From Photorhabdus caribbeanensis (GTDB lineage: Bacteria; Pseudomonadota; Gammaproteobacteria; Enterobacterales; Enterobacteriaceae): a stretch of 64,000 nt of DNA. A program made the position numbers and the translations under genes. The DNA is taken from assembly GCF_018448885.1 (NCBI RefSeq), contig NZ_RCWB01000004.1, positions 143,235 to 207,234 on the forward strand, read 5' to 3'. The notes under the pieces were generated by a model. The model did not search any database. It saw nothing but the letters and a program-made list of their open reading frames with translations, and was not told the DNA's origin. This document shows, one piece after another, positions 21,016-28,852 of this stretch (position 1 is its first letter; each line of letters starts with the position of its first letter).

Positions 21016-21189
21016 GATTTATTATTTCCAATAAAAGTATTAATTCATTGAAATCAATTAAACACAATTATCTTAATATTAGTATTATGTTATTTCACAA
21101 AGGATTTAATTTAATTGTTTTATTTGAGTTTCATCACATATATCTTATCGAAACTATTTTTTTATTCTTCCAAATGAAAGGTTAAAACC

Positions 21190-21660
21190 ACCGGCTTTAG
21201 CCGGTCAGCTTTAGCTCCGATACTGTGTTGTACCGGAGGTGCAACATGGATTACAGATATGGCAGCCACACGGTATTTCAGATTGAATACCATTTTGTGT
21301 GGGTAACGAAATACAGATACAAAGTGCTGACAGGAGAAGTGGCAAGTCGAGTGCGAGAATTAATCCGTCAGACATGCGGCTCCTTTGAAATCAGAATATT
21401 AAAGGGAGTTGTGAGTCAAGATCACGTGCATATACTCGTCAGCAGTCCCCCAACATTAGCGCCAAGTGAAATCATGAGAAGGCTGAAGGGGGCAGTTAAC
21501 GGAGGAAATGATCAAAAGCTATTTAGAACATCATTTTGAACCCAATCCGAATGATAATTTCAGGATGGATAATTGACGCGTCGTTTAGCCGACGCGTATC
21601 CGGACTTTCAGTCCGTTAATCACTAACCCACCTACTTTAGTAGGTGGTTGTTTAGTATCA
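21190..21660 (+). mobile_element. Degenerate IS200/IS605-type element
   Basis: Non-TIR element with the expected end hairpins: left CCGGCTTTAGCCGG (21191-21204) and right CCACCTACTTTAGTAGGTGG (21628-21647). Two further small hairpins, CGCGTCGTTTAGCCGACGCG and CGGACTTTCAGTCCG, lie between the transposase remnant and the right end. The single gene is internally deleted, so the copy is not autonomous. Exact outer borders are uncertain by about 15 bp. Confidence 0.8.
21246..21576 (+). pseudogene. tnpA: IS200-like Y1 transposase (tnpA), internally deleted
   Basis: From ATG at 21246 the frame gives YGSHTVFQIEYHFVWVTKYR and the HUH signature QDHVHIL, up to RRLKGAVNG. The normal C-terminal end (TEEMIKSYLEHHFEPNPNDN, to a stop at 21576) reappears in another frame just downstream. 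About 40 codons between LKG and TEE, including the region around the catalytic Tyr, are missing compared with about 150-residue IS200 transposases. The enzyme cannot be active. Confidence 0.88.
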
Positions 21661-21728
21661 ACCACCATGTTAATAATATACCTTGATACACTTATAAACC
21701 ACTTTTGCCACTATAAAAAGGAAATTTT

Positions 21729-22607
21729 ATGTCTCTTGTGCCATTTAAGCAGGTTGATGTATTTACTCACCAGCCTTTTAAAGGAAATCCCGTCGCCGTT
21801 GTTATGGATGCTCAAGAACTTTCACCGATACAGATGCAGGGCATTGCCAACTGGACTAATCTTTCTGAAACCACTTTCATCCTTCCCGTAGAAAACCCAT
21901 TGGCGGATTATCGTGTACGGATTTTCACACCCGGTAGTGAACTTCCTTTTGCCGGTCATCCCACGATCGGTACCGCACATGCTCTTCTTGAAGCCGGTTT
22001 AATTCAGGCGAGAGAAGGGCGTATTGTGCAGGAATGCGGGGCGGGATTGATTACATTGAACGTTACCGAAACGGAAGAAGGTCGGAAATTAATCACTTTT
22101 GAACTACCAGAACCAGCCATCACATTGCTTAGCGCCGAGCAAATAGATCGCCTCGAAAGCATTCTGGGTTGCCAGTTAGATCGCGCACTAACACCAGCAC
22201 TTATTGACGTGGGAGCTCGCTGGATTGTCGCCCATACTACGGGAGCAGAAGCCGTGCTGGCAGCAGAACCTGATTATGCCAGGTTGTGCGAGCATGACAC
22301 GCAAATGAACATAACCGGGGTTTGTCTGTATGGCGCCTACCATGAAGGAGCAGAGGCTGATATTGAAGTACGCTCTTTCGCCCCATCATGCGGTGTCAAC
22401 GAAGACCCAGTTTGCGGTAGTGGAAACGGCAGTGTTGCTGCATTTATGCGCCACCACAAAGTAGCAATGATTGACGATAAAATGGTTCATTCATCACAAG
22501 GCAAAAAACTTGGCCGTCAGGGAAGTGTATGGCTTAGCCATGCAGATGGTAAGATTTTTGTCGGCGGCAGTGCTGTAACTTGTATCAATGGCACCATCAC
22601 AATTTAA
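21729..22607 (+). CDS. PhzF-family isomerase
   Basis: A 292-residue protein of the PhzF/YddE family (diaminopimelate-epimerase fold). Landmarks: FKQVDVFTHQPFKGNPVAVV, the catalytic Glu of the NLSETTF motif, FTPGSELPFAGHPTIGTAHAL, and EDPVCGSGNGSVAAF near the C-terminus. True PhzF isomerises dihydro-3-hydroxyanthranilate in phenazine synthesis; most genomic copies, as here without other phenazine genes, have unknown substrates. It has its own ribosome site (AAGGAAATTTT) and stands alone. Confidence 0.88.
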   Translation: MSLVPFKQVDVFTHQPFKGNPVAVVMDAQELSPIQMQGIANWTNLSETTFILPVENPLADYRVRIFTPGSELPFAGHPTIGTAHALLEAGLIQAREGRIVQECGAGLITLNVTETEEGRKLITFELPEPAITLLSAEQIDRLESILGCQLDRALTPALIDVGARWIVAHTTGAEAVLAAEPDYARLCEHDTQMNITGVCLYGAYHEGAEADIEVRSFAPSCGVNEDPVCGSGNGSVAAFMRHHKVAMIDDKMVHSSQGKKLGRQGSVWLSHADGKIFVGGSAVTCINGTITI

Positions 22608-22783
22608 AAAAATTATCAGCCCTAATATGCACAATATCTTACGTAAAATTGCTCATTAGATAATTCAGAAAGGCCGCTTATTTTGTCGGAAAACATCTGT
22701 TTTCCGACAAGCAAAATCGCGTAGAGTAATGAGATTATACATATCTTATTGGTACAGAATAATTAATGTTGGAAAGTCAGATC

Positions 22784-22987
22784 ATGACGAAACAAGCTGT
22801 TTTTACGATGAAATTAGAACCTGAACTACGTGCCAAATTTATTCAACGCCAACGTGAGGAACGAGAATACAATAAATTCCTGTGTCACAAGGTAGAAGCC
22901 GGGCGAGCCTCAATGCGTGCTGGCTTGGGCCAATCTAATGATGAGGTCGAAGCCGAGTTTGCCGCACGGCGTGCCAATGTGGGGTAG
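22784..22987 (+). pseudogene. RHH antitoxin, internally deleted and 3'-disrupted
   Basis: From ATG at 22784 the protein starts MTKQAVFTMKLEPELRA, the strand of an RHH antitoxin, and continues FIQRQREEREYNKFLC ... EVEAEFAARRANVG. Recalled family members have about 20-25 extra residues between PELRA and FIQRQRE (most of the RHH helices), so an in-frame deletion is likely. The 3' end is also interrupted: without the inserted cassette, the frame would read ANVVDQA and end in a GTGA overlap with the toxin remnant at 23991. The four last bases of the ORF and its stop come from the insertion. Confidence 0.7.
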
Positions 22988-23012
22988 TGACCAGCTACCC
23001 GGTCACTACCCC
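22981..23012. repeat. Perfect 12-bp hairpin at left end of the inserted cassette
   Basis: GGGGTAGTGACC (22981-22992) pairs perfectly with GGTCACTACCCC (23001-23012) around an 8-nt loop. Confidence 0.85.
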
Positions 23013-23122
23013 TAAATGTCCATTAAATTTTGTCCAACCTTTTTTGTCTAGGTGATTGCGCGTTTCCTAGAAAACATGCACAATCAACCCTGTTACTTTC
23101 ATCACCCTATAAGGAGTGAATC

Positions 23123-23587
23123 ATGCAAAGCATGACCATTGAGCAGCTACGCGCCGCAAGCGATGCCGGCGGCGTGGAAGGTGTGACCCTGAAAGGGCAG
23201 GGCGGAATCTTCCTTGTGCAGATCGCAACCCGCAGCGGTGCCGCCGCTTTGCTGGCGAAGGCCCGCAGCCAAGAGCCGCGCCGTTTCGGCAACCCCATTG
23301 CCGCCCTGAACGTGTTGCGCGACGTAGGCATCACCATCGGCCAGTTCGACGCCAGTGAGTGGAACCCGGACGAGAAAGAAGAAACCGCCGGCAATCGTGG
23401 CCGGGCCGAGGCAATGCGTAAGGCCCACCAAGCCGCCGCCTACTCGGAGTGGCTGGCTGCCGAGATTCAGGATGCTATCGACGACCCGCGCCCGAATCTT
23501 TCACACGATGAGGTTATGGCCGAGATGGACGCCGATATTGCCGCCTTGGCCGCCGAACACAAGCCCGCCAAAAGGAAGCGCGCTTGA
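23123..23587 (+). CDS. Putative antitoxin of the inserted cassette
   Basis: A 154-residue soluble, alanine-rich acidic protein (MQSMTIEQLRAASDAGGVEG..., basic tail PAKRKRA). AAGGAG stands at ideal distance from the ATG. It lies 17 bp before a ParE-like toxin gene, in the antitoxin position, and both share the unusual GC-rich codon use. I do not recognise the family; the antitoxin role is inferred from order and spacing. It is longer than most ParD proteins. An N-terminal regulatory part and a C-terminal helical toxin-binding part would be usual. Confidence 0.6.
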   Translation: MQSMTIEQLRAASDAGGVEGVTLKGQGGIFLVQIATRSGAAALLAKARSQEPRRFGNPIAALNVLRDVGITIGQFDASEWNPDEKEETAGNRGRAEAMRKAHQAAAYSEWLAAEIQDAIDDPRPNLSHDEVMAEMDADIAALAAEHKPAKRKRA

Positions 23588-23604
23588 GCGCGGCTGGCTG
23601 ATTT

Positions 23605-23913
23605 ATGGCGAAGGCAAAGACCCCTTACCGCATCGAGTGGCGACCGAAGGCCCGCGAGGATTTGCGCGCCATTGTTCGATACATAGGCAAAGACAACCCG
23701 ACCAGGGCGCGCAGCTTCGGTCAGGAGCTACGCGACAAGACCTTGCCGCTTGCGCAGCACCCGGAGCTTGGCCGCACCGGGCGGCCCGGCCTGCCGGATT
23801 ATGTGCGCGAGCTGGTCGCGCATCGGAACTACATTATTTTTTATCGCGTGCTGGACGAGGCGCGCACCGTCGAAATTTTGCGAGTGAAACACGCGGCGCA
23901 GCAAACGCCGTGA
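23605..23913 (+). CDS. RelE/ParE-superfamily toxin of the inserted cassette
   Basis: A 102-residue protein with the ParE pattern: YRIEWRPKAREDLRAIVRYI at the start, the RSFGQELRDKTLPLAQHPELG helix pair, GLPDYVRELVAHRNYIIFYR and a final strand TVEILRVKHA. ParE-type toxins poison gyrase; RelE-type ones cut mRNA on the ribosome. The fold is clear, the target is not. It is intact and has high-GC codon use unlike flanking genes, pointing to recent transfer from a GC-rich host or plasmid. Confidence 0.85.
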   Translation: MAKAKTPYRIEWRPKAREDLRAIVRYIGKDNPTRARSFGQELRDKTLPLAQHPELGRTGRPGLPDYVRELVAHRNYIIFYRVLDEARTVEILRVKHAAQQTP

Positions 23914-23932
23914 CATGGTGACAGCAGGAGAT

Positions 23933-23973
23933 GGAGAGCGTAAAAAAGTGCCCCAGACTTTTTTACGCTCTCC
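23933..23973. repeat. Perfect 17-bp hairpin at right end of the inserted cassette
   Basis: GGAGAGCGTAAAAAAGT pairs perfectly with ACTTTTTTACGCTCTCC around a 7-nt loop (GCCCCAG). It may double as a transcription terminator for the toxin gene 20 bp upstream. Confidence 0.85.
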
Positions 23974-23990
23974 AATGTGGTGGACCAAGC

Positions 23991-24152
23991 GTGAAAGTTA
24001 TCTGGACACCCGAAACGAAGCAAGACCGAGCTGACGTGTAGGACTACATCGCAGCCGATAATTCATATGCGGCAGCCAGAATGGATGAACAGTTTAGTGA
24101 TGCAGCATCCAATCTTGCACGACATCCCATGCTTGGCCGACGGGGAAATTAG
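23991..24152 (+). pseudogene. ParE-like toxin remnant of the disrupted pair
   Basis: From GTG at 23991: VKVIWTPETKQDRADV, an in-frame TAG, then DYIAADNSYAAARMDEQF and NLARHPMLGRRGN before a second stop. This is the N-terminal half of a RelE/ParE toxin with a nonsense mutation and a lost C-terminal half (no final strands). It would originally have followed the antitoxin at 22784 with a GTGA overlap. It runs head-on into the HTH gene on the other strand, overlapping its stop region by 4 bp. Confidence 0.85.
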
Positions 24153-24610
24153 TAAATCCCTAATTCCTGAGCCTGATTAGCTAATGCTTTCATAGCCTCC
24201 ATACTCTCAGCATTACGCTGCTTTTTATATTCCATCAGATCAGCAAAACGAATACGCCGATGTCGGCCTGTTTTATGGAAAGGAAGACAACCATCTTCCA
24301 GAAGCTTAACCATATGAGGCCGCGATACATTCAATATGTTTGCAGCTTCTTGAGTAGTTAGCTCTGCATGAACAGGAACAATTTGCACTGCATTACCTGA
24401 AGCGAGTTCACTCAAGATTTGCACTAACATAGTAAGCGCAGACGTAGGCACTTCAATTTGATGAGATTTATGATCATCACTCATAATTGAAATCTGCTGA
24501 GTTTCAAGTTTTGTCGAAAGGAACGCTGAAAGTTCACGCAACCCCTTTCCAGCTATTTCACTTTCGCGTTTAGCTGGAAGATTTACATCAGAGAAAGTGG
24601 AAGTAATCAT
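24149..24610 (-). CDS. Excisionase-type HTH protein, probable orphan antitoxin
   Basis: A 153-residue protein with a variable N-terminal half and a MerR/excisionase-like helix-turn-helix near residues 90-135 (LTTQEAANILNVSRPHMVKL ... RHRRIRFADLMEY). Proteins of this build commonly form type II TA pairs with a PIN-domain toxin encoded directly downstream. Here the downstream position is occupied by the ParE remnant on the opposite strand, so the PIN gene is absent. ATG at 24610 is preferred (CAGGTG before it) over one at 24628. Confidence 0.7.
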   Translation of the reverse strand: MITSTFSDVNLPAKRESEIAGKGLRELSAFLSTKLETQQISIMSDDHKSHQIEVPTSALTMLVQILSELASGNAVQIVPVHAELTTQEAANILNVSRPHMVKLLEDGCLPFHKTGRHRRIRFADLMEYKKQRNAESMEAMKALANQAQELGIY

Positions 24611-24814
24611 GTTGCACCTGTTAGTCATTCATTTTGATTTAGCACATTAAACGAAATAAACGTAACGCAACTGTTTTAAGCAGAATCTGATACGTTTTCG
24701 CAATAACAATTTCCAGGGCAACTCTTCTCGGTGGAAGAACCAGATTTAGCATATCATTCAAAAAATAAAGTTATACAACGAACAACCCATTCTCAGAACG
24801 TTTTAGGAGCACAA

Positions 24815-25723
24815 ATGGAATTGAACAGAATCGGCGATATTGCAGCTTTTGTTGCTGCGGTACGGGCCGGAAGTTATACACAAGCGGCAGGTTCTTTGGG
24901 GCTTACTCGCTCCGCTATTGGTAAGAGCATTGTGCGTCTGGAGACCCGCTTAGGCGTAAGATTGCTGAACCGAACAACGCGGCGGCTTGGCCTGACAGAT
25001 GAAGGACGTATTATGTTCGAACGCTGTCGCCAGATTCTTGAAGACCTCGAAGAAGTGGATAATACGATGGCGATGCGCAGGGTAAACCCGACCGGGACCC
25101 TGAAATTAACCGCACCGATCTCCTTAGGGAAGCGCCACATTCTTTCCTTGCTAGAAACTTTCCTGAAACGCTGGCCAGAACTACAGGCAGATATTGCCTT
25201 TACTGATCGTTATGTTGACTTGATCGAGGAAGGGTTCGATATTGCCATCCGCATTGGTGAACCGAAAGATGATTCTCGTATCCTTACACGTACCATCGCT
25301 ACTCAACGAATGATTACCTGTGCGTCACCAGATTATTTGTCCCGGCGAGGTGTACCTGAAACGCCACAGGCGTTGCATACACATGACACGATTTTCTTCC
25401 TGAGTGCGGATAAACGCCGTTCCTGGCGCTTTGAGACCACGGAAGGAACTTACATTTTCGAAGGTCCGGGGCGGCTAAACATAGATAGTGCGGAAACTAT
25501 GCTCGAATCAGCATTGGCAGGGTTTGGGCTCATTCATCTGCCTAACTACGTCGTTGGTCAAGATCTTAGTGACGGTAAACTTGTCCCTGTATTAGAAAAT
25601 TATCATGTTAAACCTGATCCCATCCGAATCATTTATCCAAGTAAAAAGCATCTTTCCCCTCGCATTCGAGGATTTATTGACCTATTGGTAGAGAGTTGGG
25701 AAGACGGTGTGCCTTGGGAGTAG
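24815..25723 (+). CDS. LysR-family transcriptional regulator
   Basis: A 302-residue LTTR. The winged HTH is at the N-terminus (IAAFVAAVRAGSYTQAAGSL, then RSAIGKSIVRLETRLGVRLL), followed by a two-lobed inducer-binding domain starting near residue 90. It belongs to the group with the LNRTTRRLGLTDEG motif typical of enterobacterial regulators of redox or drug-response genes. ATG at 24815 is chosen for AGGAGC upstream and the canonical start position relative to the HTH. It converges on an Old Yellow Enzyme gene, a frequent partner of such regulators; regulation of that gene is inference. Confidence 0.9.
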   Translation: MELNRIGDIAAFVAAVRAGSYTQAAGSLGLTRSAIGKSIVRLETRLGVRLLNRTTRRLGLTDEGRIMFERCRQILEDLEEVDNTMAMRRVNPTGTLKLTAPISLGKRHILSLLETFLKRWPELQADIAFTDRYVDLIEEGFDIAIRIGEPKDDSRILTRTIATQRMITCASPDYLSRRGVPETPQALHTHDTIFFLSADKRRSWRFETTEGTYIFEGPGRLNIDSAETMLESALAGFGLIHLPNYVVGQDLSDGKLVPVLENYHVKPDPIRIIYPSKKHLSPRIRGFIDLLVESWEDGVPWE

Positions 25724-25731
25724 CAGGTGAA

Positions 25732-25771
25732 AGCGCTTTAGTGGCAGTGATTATCACCGCCATTAAAGCGC
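25732..25771. terminator. Hairpin between converging lysR and OYE genes
   Basis: AGCGCTTTAGTGGC pairs, with one bulge, with GCCATTAAAGCGC. It sits 9 bp beyond the LysR stop and 10 bp beyond the opposing gene's stop, so it probably serves both, although T-tails are poor. Confidence 0.5.
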
Positions 25772-25780
25772 ACAGTATGA

Positions 25781-26893
25781 TCACGCGCTTAACTGCTCTA
25801 AGGTAGGATAGTCAATGTACCCTTCGGGGCCATTAGCATAGAAGAACTCTGGGCGCGGCTCGTTCAGGGGCGCATCAATTCGCAAGCGCTCAACTAAGTC
25901 AGGATTAGCAATAAAGTTTCGTCCGAATGCCACTGCATCGATTAATCCCTTTTCAATCAATTTCTCCGCTTTCTCGGCAGTATAGGCGCCTGCCGCAACA
26001 ATCACACCAGGATAAACTTCTCGAATCGTTTGACGAAATGCTTCACTGAAAGGCTCTCCTCCAGCCCAATCAGGTTCGGAAATGTGTAGATAAGCCAGAT
26101 TGCGTCTTGCCAACTCGCGGATCAGGTAAAGCGCGGCTTTCTCCTCATCTTCATAATGACTTAGACCATTATATGGTCCTAATGGATAGATGCGGATGCC
26201 AATCCGATCAGAACTCCAACTTTCAATAGCAGCATCCACTACTTCCAAGGCAAAGCGTGCACGATTTTCAATACTGCCACCATATTCATCATCACGCTGA
26301 TTAGCAGAAGGAGACAAGAACTGATGAATAAGATAACCATGTGCAGCATGGATTTCCATCATGTCAAAGTTAGCTTCTTGTGCATTGATGGCTGCCTGAC
26401 GGAAGTCATTGACGATCTGATGAATTTCATCTCTCTCCAAGGCACGTGGCTTAGAGGTGCTGACTCGAATTACATTACCTTCTGTGTCTCGTACCGAAGT
26501 CCGCGCATTAGCCGATATCGCAGAAGGTGCTACAGGAGCCAGTTGTTCCGGCTGGAGAGAAGTGTGAGACATTCGCCCCGTATGCCATAGTTGTACGTTA
26601 CTAAGACCACCAGCCTGATGAATTCCTTCATTAATTTTTTTCCAAGCACTTATCTGTTCAGGAGTATGCAACCCCGGTGCACCTGAATAACCTTTTGCCT
26701 GGAATGAAACCTGTGTCGCCTCAGTGATGATCAATCCAGCACTGGCACGTTGACGATAATATTCAGCCATCATTGGCGTAGGAATATCGCCGGGTTCAGT
26801 ATTTCGTAAGCGAGTGAGTGGCGCCATGAAAATACGATTGGGCGTAGTAATAGCACCTATTTTTAATGGATTAAACAAATGGGGAAATTTCAT
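25781..26893 (-). CDS. Old Yellow Enzyme family alkene reductase (NemA-like)
   Basis: A 370-residue FMN-dependent ene-reductase reducing activated C=C bonds or nitro compounds such as N-ethylmaleimide with NAD(P)H. Landmarks: [26 protein letters not shown], the substrate-binding HxxH-type region [34 protein letters not shown], and the phosphate site [13 protein letters not shown]. Length equals E. coli NemA (365). The ATG at 26893 has a near-perfect AAAGGAGG; a longer in-frame extension to 27013 has none. It faces a LysR gene. Confidence 0.93.
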   Translation of the reverse strand: MKFPHLFNPLKIGAITTPNRIFMAPLTRLRNTEPGDIPTPMMAEYYRQRASAGLIITEATQVSFQAKGYSGAPGLHTPEQISAWKKINEGIHQAGGLSNVQLWHTGRMSHTSLQPEQLAPVAPSAISANARTSVRDTEGNVIRVSTSKPRALERDEIHQIVNDFRQAAINAQEANFDMMEIHAAHGYLIHQFLSPSANQRDDEYGGSIENRARFALEVVDAAIESWSSDRIGIRIYPLGPYNGLSHYEDEEKAALYLIRELARRNLAYLHISEPDWAGGEPFSEAFRQTIREVYPGVIVAAGAYTAEKAEKLIEKGLIDAVAFGRNFIANPDLVERLRIDAPLNEPRPEFFYANGPEGYIDYPTLEQLSA

Positions 26894-27377
26894 AAATCCT
26901 CCTTTATATGAAACCACGAGATCCAAATAAGAAAACGTAATTGCATTATTTTTTTGGTGAGAAGAAGGGTAATTGGTAGGAAAGTTAGGTTCAATAGTTT
27001 TAATTTGATGCACAAATCCATGAAATTCATAATTTATTGTTTTAATTTACTTTAACTTAAACTGGGGAGAGTTAGTACCTTAATATGGGAGCGATATTCC
27101 CCAAGTTACTAATAATCAAACCTCAGCATTGACCCAATGGCATTAAGTAACATCCGAAGAACTTAATATGAAATTCATTTGATTTAACTGAATAATGAAG
27201 AGAAGGAGAATTAAGAGTAGATATATTGAGATGAAGTCAAAGGCTGTTTAGCAAAAACCGCCGGGGATATCAGGCGAAAAGCCCAAAGGGCTTTATTCCG
27301 ACATCTCCTGACTGAATTGATATCTACAAATGCCGGAAATGCCGCTGAACAAGCGAATCTGGTCATGTCCTTGCTAA
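26894..27377. other. AT-rich non-coding stretch with short hairpin
   Basis: No intact gene. It begins with the OYE promoter region. Near 27279-27295 a small hairpin AAAGCCC/GGGCTTT occurs within a segment (27241-27377) that has residual coding character but no family I recognise; it leads directly into the StbD remnant, suggesting a deletion scar. Confidence 0.4.
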
Positions 27378-27467
27378 GATGCTTTGGACGATCAAGAGCT
27401 TATTCGATTGGTAAATGAGCGTAGAGAACAGGCATTGGTTAATGTAGATTTAGATAATTACCTATAA
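27378..27467 (+). pseudogene. StbD-like antitoxin C-terminal remnant
   Basis: Encodes DALDDQELIRLVNERREQ... DNYL and a stop, the last 29 codons of a StbD/RelB-type antitoxin. It is about 90% identical in DNA to the 3' end of the intact stbD gene at 32515-32766 (9 differences in 90 by hand comparison). No start codon and no toxin gene accompany it. Confidence 0.88.
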
Positions 27468-27718
27468 CCTTATGATCTATTTTAAATGTTCCACAACACC
27501 TGAACTACCTCAATCTGGGAACATCGTCTCCCCGTCACTGGTTTGATAACAACAGATAAACCTTAACTGAAGAAAGGTAACATGTCCGTTTCGCAGGCAA
27601 TTGGCAGACTTACTGAAATCATGATGCGAAAAGGGATTTCGAAATGCTCTGAAGAGCCTTGCATAATCATTGAAATTTTATAGCGTATTTGTTCCTCAGT
27701 CAGATAAGAGGTTTATTT

Positions 27719-28639
27719 ATGATCTTAAAAAATATCAATTTATTGAAAGTTGTACTTATCGTTACCTTTGCAACAAATCAATCTCTTGCAGCAAATAATA
27801 TTACATTTCTGAGCAATCCTTCACCGCAACATGTCAAGGATATCGGTAATTTTGTTGTGAAACGAACTGAAAAACCATTTTTTTCCGATGTTATATTATT
27901 CGCAGCTAACATTAATAGCAGCATCTCTAATATCCCCGTACTATTTTACAACGATGAAATAAGTTCGATCCTCAAAGACAATATTTCCCTAGTACGGAAT
28001 TTGCAAAAAAAGGGCATCAGAGTTCAATTATCCTATCTGGGCAATCATCAAAATGCAGGTTGGTCATGTAATATGAGTAAAGCAACGGCAACAAAACTTG
28101 CCAATGAAATGGTAAATGATGTCGTTAAATACGGGCTGGATGGAATCAACATCGATGATGAATATTCAACATGCTACGGTAATCGCCAATCCTTCTATTG
28201 GGTAGCGGATGCGATTAAAAGCCATCCACAATTTGCCCAAAAGGTACTGACCAAAGCCCTGTGGTCAGATTATATCTACTTCAGGGAACCGACAAACATA
28301 GCAAATTTACTGGATGCAGGTTACGAGATGACTTACACCAACGCCAGTGCCAGTAAGTTGGTTCCGTACGTTAACTTTGGGATGAAGAAGGAAAATTTGT
28401 TACTAGGTGTCTCCCCCGCAAAGAATTCGGTATCCACAGTGCAGAATATTACCCGCTCGGTCATCAATAATGGGTATAGTGGGATGATGGTCTGGTCGCC
28501 TAATACAATATTTACAATTGACCAAGCATCTCAATATTACACCGAAATCATCAAAGCAGAAGAGGGGATAAATGAAGAAGTTGTTTATGTCCCAGATACA
28601 GCAAAAACAATGCAAATAAGTAACATTAATATGCATTAG
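27719..28639 (+). CDS. Secreted GH18 endo-beta-N-acetylglucosaminidase-like enzyme
   Basis: A 306-residue exported protein with a signal peptide (about 1-25, ending ...NQSLA) and a single GH18 barrel. The catalytic motif is DGINIDDE (D141-E148), with E148 as acid; the LDGxxxDDEY form is that of EndoH/EndoF1-type enzymes that cut between the two core GlcNAc residues of N-glycans, rather than chitinases. Another match is the QLSYLGNHQNAGWSC segment. No carbohydrate-binding module is present. AGAGG precedes the chosen ATG. Likely role (inference): deglycosylation of host glycoproteins outside the cell. Confidence 0.8.
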   Translation: MILKNINLLKVVLIVTFATNQSLAANNITFLSNPSPQHVKDIGNFVVKRTEKPFFSDVILFAANINSSISNIPVLFYNDEISSILKDNISLVRNLQKKGIRVQLSYLGNHQNAGWSCNMSKATATKLANEMVNDVVKYGLDGINIDDEYSTCYGNRQSFYWVADAIKSHPQFAQKVLTKALWSDYIYFREPTNIANLLDAGYEMTYTNASASKLVPYVNFGMKKENLLLGVSPAKNSVSTVQNITRSVINNGYSGMMVWSPNTIFTIDQASQYYTEIIKAEEGINEEVVYVPDTAKTMQISNINMH

Positions 28640-28852
28640 TTCAATGTGTTAAGTCAGGTATAGAAAATTCAAAAACTTTATATGTGTGAAATTGTTCATT
28701 TAATTCTCTATTACGAGAAAAATATAGAAATTATGAACCATTACGTTGTTAATCCTTTGGTTAATTAACAGGGAGCCAGTAATACGTACTGGTATCAACC
28801 ATCCGTAAAAACCGTGAAGCAAACATTTTGTGAAGCTATATGAGGTTATCTT

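Larger units (their letters stand above)
22983..23971 (+). mobile_element. GC-rich TA cassette inserted in a TA locus, hairpin at each end
   Basis: A 989-bp block clearly richer in GC than its surroundings interrupts an antitoxin-toxin pair (22784-22987 and 23991-24152). The 9-mer CCAATGTGG occurs at both edges (22974-22982 and 23972-23980), and deleting one copy with the block restores the expected antitoxin end and GTGA overlap. Each edge carries a perfect long hairpin. Inside are only an antitoxin-like and a ParE-like gene; no transposase or integrase. Mechanism unknown. Confidence 0.7.

Noticed and set aside
21225..21246. Upstream start for the IS200 transposase at 21225
   Set aside because: Family proteins begin at the MDYRYGSHTVF region; the extra codons lie in the end hairpin region of the element.
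23355..23921. 188-codon ORF in the GC-rich cassette
   Set aside because: A shadow frame over the antitoxin and ParE genes; GC-rich DNA gives long spurious ORFs, and the proline/arginine-rich product is not protein-like.
27582..27686. 34-codon ORF (MSVSQAIGRLTEIMMRKGIS...) before the GH18 gene
   Set aside because: It has AAAGG upstream but is very short, lies in a decayed stretch and matches nothing I know; could be a gene fragment.
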